Below are positions 57,626 through 64,000 of a stretch of DNA of 64,000 bases, in pieces. How positions within the stretch are numbered: position 1 is the stretch's first letter; the number at the start of each line of letters is the position of its first letter. The position numbers were made by a program, and so were the translations under genes. Source of the DNA: Helianthus annuus (lineage: Eukaryota; Streptophyta; Magnoliopsida; Asterales; Asteraceae); assembly GCF_002127325.2 (NCBI RefSeq), contig NC_035441.2, forward strand, positions 150,320,124-150,384,123, in the 5' to 3' direction. The notes beneath the pieces are model-generated. The model was given only the letters and a program-made list of their open reading frames with translations, did not search any database and was not told the DNA's origin.

Positions 57626-58171
57626 ATGGATCAATACTCAGGAGGCTACAACTACACCTATGAGGAGGATGATTATAGGGAAGACTATTGCACCATTTGT
57701 GGTGACCCGCACTCGGTGCAATATTGTGACTTATTTCAACCATCCACTTCATACACCTATTATGAGGAGCCCAGGTACGAGCCATCGACTTCATACACAT
57801 CCTATGAAGACCAAAGGTATGAACCTTCTCCCTCATACTCATATTTTGATGAACCAAGGTATGAGCCCTCATACTCATACTTTGAGGAACCAAGATATGA
57901 GCCACCACCTTCATATATTTTTTATGAGGAACCATGGCGTGAACAACCCACCTCATATGAGTATTATGAAGAACAAAATTACGACCCTTATCCATCATAT
58001 GCTTACAATGAAGAAAAATGGTGCGAACCATCTACTTCATATGAGTACTATGAGGAACCAAGGATCGAACATCCGGATTCAAGCTTTGAGGATCCCGATC
58101 CTTATTCTGTCACCGAAGTAACCGAAAAGATACTAGAACACCTTAAGACTATTGAGCGTTACATAAAATAA
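57626..58171 (+). pseudogene. Athila gag remnant with tyrosine-rich tandem repeats
   Basis: From ATG at 57,626 (MDQYSGGYNYTYEEDDYRED). A knuckle-like motif CTICGDPHSVQYC sits at residues 20-32, followed by about nine copies of a 14-17-residue unit of the type YEEPRYEPSTSY, then a short helix (VTEVTEKILEHLKTIERYIK) before TAA. The capsid domain expected before the knuckle is missing: only about 330 bp separate the primer site and this ORF. The frame continues after the stop into the protease part, so the TAA at 58,169-58,171 and a second at 58,262-58,264 lie within one former polyprotein. Confidence 0.65.
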
Positions 58172-58264
58172 TCTCGCGCAAGGGAAGAGGAGTCCCGCAC
58201 AAGGGAAGAATTAACTTGTAATAATAACGAAGAAATAGTTAAAGAGGTGAAAATGGAAGAATAA

Positions 58265-60103
58265 ATAAGTGAAAAACCGACACATGAGTTAAACAACGAA
58301 AAAGGTGAGTCCGATAACGTTAAAATTCAAGAAGAGTCTAATTTTCAAGAAATTAATCTCTTGTCACCTTCTTTCGAAAATCATTGTTTAATACCCACTC
58401 ATGCTAAGTTTTTAAAAGAGCTAAACAATAACACTAAAATTGACGAAACGGTAGGCATTAACTTAACAAATGATCAAACTTCGCTAATAAAAGAAGACCC
58501 ATTTGAAATCAACATTACACCGGTTCCATGTTTTTTTCAAAACTCCTTTATTAGTAATATAACAATTGATAAAGAACTTTGTGTTAACATAATGCCGAAC
58601 TACATTTTCGAAAAATTAAGTATTAGTGATTTTTCTCCACTTCAAATACCCATTTTTCTATCTAATCGGAAAATAATAAAATCAATCGGTATAGTTGAGG
58701 ATGTCTTGGTCCAAACAAATCAAATGGTAATCCCAACCGACTTTGTCATCCTTGATGACGCTCCTCTAGTGTTGGGACGACCTTTTGTAAAAACACACGA
58801 AGCCTTGAAAAACCGGAAGTACAATAATCTATCTATTCAATTAGGGGCATTTAAAAAAAGTGTCTATCTTGAGCGTTCGATGAAATATCCATTCGGCAAT
58901 AATGACCCCCTAATTGAAGATGAAGATGAACCACCCGATACAAGTCAAGAGATTGACCACTTTGTTGAAGAAGAGGTCGCCATAGAACAAACTTTTATGG
59001 TTCTTGATAAAAATGAGCAACCAAATAAGGAGTCTTCAAAAGACCCACCTCTTGAGCTCAAAGAACTTCCAAAAGGTTTGGAATATGCTTTTCTAGACAA
59101 AGATGGTAAATCACCTGTAATTATTTCGTCTAAATTAAGTAGTGTAGAAAAAGAAAAATTAATTAAACTTTTGAAAAAACACAAAAATGTGATTGGTTGG
59201 AAGCTTGTAGATATTAAAGGAATAAGTCCTTCCATGTGCACGCACAAAATTTTAATTAATGATGACTACAAATCGGTAATACAACCACAACGTAGAGTAA
59301 ATCCAAATGTACAAGAAGTGGTTAAAAACGAGGTCATCAAATTACTTGACGCCGGACTCATTTACCCAATCTCCGATAGTCCTTGGGTAAATCCCATCCA
59401 AGTAGTTCCAAAGAAAGGAGGTATGACGGTAATAACTAACAAGAAAAATGAATTAATACCAACGAGAACCGTCGCAGGATGGAGAGTGTGTATAGATTAT
59501 AGACGATTAAATGAAGCAACAAAGAAAGATCACTTTCCTTTGCCCTTCAGTGATCAAATGTTAGAAAGATTATCCGGTCATAAATTTTATTGTTTCTTGG
59601 ATGGTTTTTCAAGTTACTTTCAAATCCCGATAGCACCCGAAGACCAAGAAAAGACAACCTTCACATATCCCTATGGAACTTTTGCTTATCGACGCATGCC
59701 ATTTGGTCTATGTAATGCCCCGACAACCTTTCAACGTTGCATGGTGGCCATCTTCCATGACATGATAGAAAAGACAATGGAAGTCTTCAGGGACGACTTT
59801 TCTATCTTTGGAGATTCATACGACCAATGCCTCGATAACCTTGAACGAATGCTATCCCGATGTGAGGAAACTAACATCGCCCTTAATTGGGAAAAATGCC
59901 ATTTCATGGTAACGGAGGGAATAGTACTCGGTCATAAAATCTCAAGCGAAGGAATGGAGGTTGATCGAGCAAAAATAGACACTATTTCTCGATTACCACC
60001 CCCATCCTCCGTTAGAGCCATCAGAAGTTTCCTAGGGCATGCTGGATTTTATAGGCGATTTATCAAAGACGTTTCTAAAATCTCAAGGCCTCTAAAAAAT
60101 TAA
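58265..60103 (+). pseudogene. Athila protease and reverse transcriptase, damaged
   Basis: One frame of about 610 codons. The protease region (about 58,510-58,830) keeps CFFQNSFISNITIDKELCVN and VILDDAPLVLGRPF, but the active-site Asp-x-Gly segment is lacking between KELC and VNIMP. RT follows: AGLIYPISDSPWVNPIQVVP, WRVCIDYRRLN, FYCFLDGFSSYFQIP, and MPFGLCNAPTTFQRCM. The YxDD-type box reads FRDDFSIF, where the family has a hydrophobic residue before DD. The frame ends at TAA 60,101-60,103 just after FYRRFIKDVSKISRPLKN owing to a frameshift. The protein would copy the element RNA into DNA, but this copy is not expected to be active. Confidence 0.85.
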
Positions 60104-60756
60104 TTGAAAAAGATGCCCCTTTTATCTTTGACGAGGATTGCAATCAAGCATTTCTAACACTAAAAGAAATGCTAGTTAATGCACCCATCATGATAGCGCA
60201 TGATTGGAAATTACCTTTCGAAATCATGTTTGATGCAAGTGACTTTGCAGTTGGAGCAGTCTTGGGACAAAGAAAAGAAAGCATTTTCACCCAATTTATT
60301 ATGCTAGTAAAACACTTAACGATGCACAAGAAAATTACACAACAACAGAAAAAGAATTACTAGCCGTGGTATTTGCTTTTGATAAATTTCGTTCTTATCT
60401 TGTTCTTTCTAAAACAATAGTCTATACAGATCATGCAGCCATTCGATACCTTTTCAAGAAGCAGGACGCTAAGCCTCGTTTGATTCGGTGGATTCTACTC
60501 CTCCAAGAATTTGATATTGAAATCAAAGACAAAAGAGGAGCAGAAAACACCGCAGCAGATCATCTTTCGCGCTTAGAAGACCCAGCTTTGGAGGCAACCA
60601 GGGACGAGCTAATCAATGAAAAATTTCAAAAGAAGTCCCTGGAAATGGTGGAATACAGAGAAGAACCATGGTACGCCGACTATGCTAACTACCTAGCTAG
60701 CGGTATAGTCGCGAAAGGATGGCCACAGCATCAAAGAAAAAAAATTCTTTGTCGAT
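60104..60756 (+). pseudogene. Athila RNase H, frameshifted
   Basis: First piece (to about 60,300): [20 protein letters not shown] and [10 protein letters not shown]. Second piece, in another frame from about 60,366: [20 protein letters not shown] with [20 protein letters not shown], then [14 protein letters not shown]. The pieces form the RNase H domain and the linker to integrase. At least two frame changes separate them. Confidence 0.8.
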
Positions 60757-61950
60757 GTGAAGCATTATTTTTGGGAGGACCCTTATCTTTTCAAAATGTG
60801 TGCCGATCAACTCATCCACCGATGCGTACATGGTAGTGAAGCAAGAAGAATTCTCCGCCATTGTCATGAAGGTCCATACGGAGGACATCATGGTGCCGCT
60901 AGTACCGCACGAAAGGTATTTGATTCAGGAATTTATTGGCCGACCATTTACAAAGACGCACAAAGTCTTGTCAAGACATGTGATGCTTGCCAACGATCAG
61001 GTAATATTTCTTCCAAAAATGAAATGCCACAAAATGGCATTCTTGTTTGTGAAATTTTTTATGTGTGGGGACTCGACTTTATGGGACCCTTCCCACCGTC
61101 AAAAGGAAACAAATATATACTTGTGGCGGTAGATTACTTGTCTAAATGGGCCGAGGCCGAGGCACTTCCAACAAATGATGGAAGAGTCGTGGTAAGATTT
61201 CTGAAAAAATTGTTCTCTCGTTTTGGCACACCAAAAGCATTAATAAGTGATAGACGTACCCATTTTTGTAACCATCAACTCGAAAAAATTTTAACAAGGT
61301 ATGGGGTCTATCACCGGGTCTCAACAGCATATCACCCTCAAACAAACGGACAAGCCGAAGTGACTAACAGAGGTTTAAAATGAATACTCGAAAAGACCGT
61401 AGGGTTAAATAAAAAGGAATGGGCCGATAAATTAGATGATGCTTTATGGGCTTTTCGAACTGCTTATAAAACAACAATAGGTACAACCCCATATAAGGTA
61501 GTCTACGGAAAAAGTTTTCATTTGCCAGTAGAAATAGCACACAAAGCCTACTGTGCAATTAAAAATGTAAACTTAGATGTAGAATTTGCTGGTAAAAATC
61601 AATTGTGTCAATTAAATGAATTAGACGAACTAAGGAATTATGCATATTCTAACTCCGAAATTTATAAGGAAAGAATGAAAAATTTGCATGATAAACATAT
61701 TAAACCTAATGAATTTCGGATAGGAGATCAAGTTCTTTTGTTTAATTCGCGACTTCGATTGTTTCCTGGTAAATTAAAGTCTAGGTGGTCAGGACCTTTT
61801 TCCATCACCCTTATTTTTCCCCACGGTGTAGTCGAAATGAAATCTCAGAATGGAATTCTATTCAAAGTCAATGACCAACGACTGAAGCTCTATCAAGGAT
61901 TTATTGAGGATGAGGAGGAAGAAATCTCGCTTCAAACAGTAGAAGAGTAA
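60757..61950 (+). pseudogene. Athila integrase with in-frame TGA
   Basis: Zinc-binding H...H...[14 protein letters not shown] and CDACQRSG. The catalytic D, D, E lie in [20 protein letters not shown] and [14 protein letters not shown] at 61,381-61,383 interrupts the frame after NRGLK; reading resumes as [20 protein letters not shown], then [20 protein letters not shown] and the C-terminal ending [12 protein letters not shown]. Apart from the stop, the order and spacing are complete. Integrase would insert the cDNA into the genome. Confidence 0.85.
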
Positions 61951-62768
61951 AAGGATCAACATCATACCTGGTCAGTTACGAACAAGCGGGTTGACATCCA
62001 AATCGGTAAGTCTTCTAACCAAGTTTTGGGAAAACAGGGCACTCACTTAAAAAAATATTTTTTTAAAATCGCCCGGCACGGGGCCGTGTCCGCACAACTG
62101 TCGGGATAAAACCCCTTTTCAACACAGTTTCTTCATTTCCACACGCCCCGTTTCCCCGAAAACTCTCTGGTTCAGGCGATTTTTCTGCAAGATTTCGATG
62201 TCTCCTCTACTTCTAACAACATAAAGGTATGATTCTATCATCATTAGTAGTTAGATTAAGCACTTGCATGTAGTTAAAACATCAAAAATTTGGGGAAAAA
62301 TCTAGGGTTCTTGAACTTCATCCGGATCGAACCTCAAATTTTTGCATAAATCTGTTAGCATTAGTTTAGATTCATGTTATAGGAAGTAAATCCACTTGTA
62401 TTGTTCATAGATTTGCCCGATTTCTCACAAAAACCCCAAACCCTTGTTTTTTAACCGAAAAAGATAAAATCGAAGGGGTAAACGGTTTGTTTTGGGAAAA
62501 ACGGCACTTGTGGTTTCATTTTCGGGGAAAACCGCCCCTACTGGACCAAAAATTTTCAAGTTTTCGGGCCCGGGTCGAAAAATGGAATTTTTGGGAAACA
62601 GACGCCTGGACACGGGGTCGTGCTCGCTGAGCACGGGGGCGTGTCCAGCCATTTTCTGACCAACATGAGGCGTGTCTGCTGAACACGGGGTCGTGTTCAG
62701 CCTACTGTTTTCAGTTTTTCTCCGAAAATTTCACTGTTTCATGCTAATTGTTTGGTGTTTCCTTTCAG
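61951..62768 (+). other. Spacer between Athila pol and ORF1-like gene
   Basis: Non-coding. It holds several CACGGGG-CGTG motifs (about 62,080, 62,610, 62,630, 62,690) and a T-rich tract ahead of CAG at 62,766-62,768, suggesting that the downstream ORF may be reached by splicing. Confidence 0.4.
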
Positions 62769-63818
62769 ATGTCCAAGAAATTCACAAGGTTCAATGCAAA
62801 TGAGTTGGATGCTAAAGTAAGATACGATGTGCTTCAAACCAGACTGGGGGAATACCCACGACAAGTATGCATGGATCTCTAGGAGCAGTAAACTAATGGG
62901 ACCGTTTCAACAACCTAGTCACTGGGCCGCTGAGAACCGCCCTAACTACTCGCCTTCGCTTAGTCCACGAATATAATCTGGAATTCTATAGCACATTCGT
63001 GTTCAATTCAAGATACGACCCATTTGATAATGATGGGGAAGAATTCCGATGTGGAGGGACTAAGTACTCTATCTCGATGGCACAGTTTGGGTCAATAGTT
63101 GGGTTGTATGCGGAGAAAGATACGGGTAATGAAGAAAACACCGGAGGGTTACGAGAATTATCAGAAAACGAACGCCAAGCCGCTTGGGCTCAAATAGGAG
63201 ATGGGCACTACAACCCAAGCAGCACTAAGAGCACTAGGTTGAGGGACCCTCTTTACCGTTACATCCATAGGGTCCTCACTTATTCTCTTAGCCAAAGGCA
63301 TGATAGCAGTGGCATTGTAGGGTTGAGAGATCTGATAGTTCTTCATTGCATTCATACCCGCAGACACCTCGATGTTCCATACCTCCTACTCCGAAACATG
63401 CATTGGAACCGGCTCGCTACTCCACCAACCCCTATCTTCTTCAGGTGGTGGATATACCGTCTCTTCAAGCATTTCGTGAACATGCCCAGGTCTTTCCAAA
63501 AGAGCCCATGGTCGGGAAGAGTGGACATACACATCTGCCGCTCCATTAACTTGATTTATGAAGCCGAAGACGGGACAGTTAGCTTCCAAAGAGTCCAGGG
63601 GCATGCATGGAACCCGCAAGAGGCACTCGTCCTTCATGCTCCACAGTTCCAACCACCTCCTCAATACCAATACCAGCCCCATGGTGATCCGGGCCAATCC
63701 TCCTCACAAGGAGGCTGTTTTCCTAATTTTCAAAGCTTACATGATTTGTTACAGGAAAACCTCATGTGCACCAGGAACACCTATAACATGGCGAGCAACA
63801 CGTACACCCGGGTCGGAT
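62769..63818 (+). pseudogene. Athila ORF1-like 3' protein, frameshifted and truncated
   Basis: ATG at 62,769 (MSKKFTRFNANELDAKVRYD) follows a CAG splice-acceptor-like context and soon ends at TAG 62,880-62,882. The larger second piece (from about 62,999) reads CGGTKYSISMAQFGSIVGLY, LRDPLYRYIHRVLTYSLSQR, GLRDLIVLHCIHTRRHLDVP and NPQEALVLHAPQF. This pattern fits the ATHILA ORF-1 type domain found 3' of pol in these elements; its role is not established. It is cut at about 63,819 by an LTR-like sequence, and the last codons of the open frame there come from the insert. Confidence 0.6.
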
Positions 63819-64000
63819 GTAACACCCGTTCTTATAAATTAAGGTTTAACGTATCATTTACGAAAAACAATCATGTAATTAAGATTACACATGCATTAGA
63901 AATTACGGGTTTGTTAAAACTTTTTACAATTTAAAAGTATACAACATATCATGTGTACATTCGTCGTTTAATATAATAACGATACATATTGCGGAAGCTT
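63819..64000. mobile_element. LTR-like start nested in Athila ORF1 region
   Basis: TGTAACACCCGTTCTTATAA begins abruptly in an otherwise coding stretch and resembles the TGTCACACCCCG end seen at 30,009. It continues as AT-rich non-coding DNA to the window edge. Only one end is visible, so no target duplication can be checked. Confidence 0.45.

Larger units (their letters stand above)
55553..64000 (+). mobile_element. Athila-type Ty3-gypsy retrotransposon, runs off right edge
   Basis: A 1721-bp 5' LTR, a tRNA-Asp-type primer site, then gag, protease, RT, RNase H, integrase and an ORF1-like domain in order on the plus strand. Primer type, pol sequence style and the extra 3' ORF all point to the Athila clade. 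The polyprotein is disrupted by at least two in-frame TAA codons, several frameshifts and a TGA. It is itself interrupted near 63,819. The 3' LTR is not in the window, so age cannot be judged. Confidence 0.9.

Noticed and set aside
57624..58121. 135- and 153-codon ORFs overlapping the gag remnant
   Set aside because: Alternative frames of the same tandem repeats; the Tyr/Glu/Pro-rich frame is the one continuous with pol.

Overview
The window is AT-rich plant nuclear DNA. Two minus-strand genes with short exons and GT-AG introns encode patatin-like lipid acyl hydrolases. Almost everything else is layered transposable elements: Ty1-copia, an Athila-type Ty3-gypsy, long solo LTRs, MULEs, hAT, PIF/Harbinger, TA-flanked MITEs, Helitron-like repeats, a LINE and a SINE. 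The flavour of the repeats suggests Asteraceae, but that is recollection of repeat style and not a search result. I see no bacterial features, no CRISPR array, no intact tRNA and no rRNA.

Layout. 1-5.9 kb: patatin-like gene 1, exons 5 to 1 on the minus strand, with its 3' exons beyond the left edge; introns 3 and 4 hold a Helitron terminus and a MULE-like element. 6-8.5 kb: promoter side and a dead LINE. 8.5-13.4 kb: a MITE-like palindrome that received a hAT element and a 3.46-kb solo LTR, each with an exact target-site duplication (TSD). 13.4-21.2 kb: decayed tandem repeats, a SINE, a PIF-type MITE and a foldback MULE-like element. 21.6-27.8 kb: a young copia element (two differences seen between its LTRs) with a 400-bp inverted duplication of its RT region. 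27.8-38.2 kb: Helitron-like degenerate repeats around a second solo LTR (3.74 kb, opposite orientation) and a 1.4-kb tandem duplication.

38.4-50.5 kb: patatin-like gene 2, all seven exons recognisable but exon 4 missing its first 39 nt. Its introns are swollen by TA-flanked MITEs, a 1.25-kb palindrome, a 28/31-bp minisatellite and nested PIF/Harbinger elements, one carrying a Myb/SANT-like ORF. 51.2-54.1 kb: a Tourist-like MITE with a 15-bp minisatellite, then a 2.1-kb MULE with two convergent gene remnants in MuDR-like layout. 54.4-64 kb: a MULE-like terminus invaded by an Athila-type element (1721-bp LTR, tRNA-Asp-type primer site, broken pol, ORF1-like 3' domain), itself interrupted at about 63,819 by a further LTR-like start.

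The two patatin-like genes share the same exon lengths (147, 182, 187, 147, 303 nt; 108 for the damaged exon 4), so they are tandem duplicates now about 32 kb apart. Copy 1 is intact as far as visible; copy 2 is probably a pseudogene. I found no convincing new multi-gene system. The most notable structures are the copia hairpin, the nested foldbacks and the two-gene MULE.
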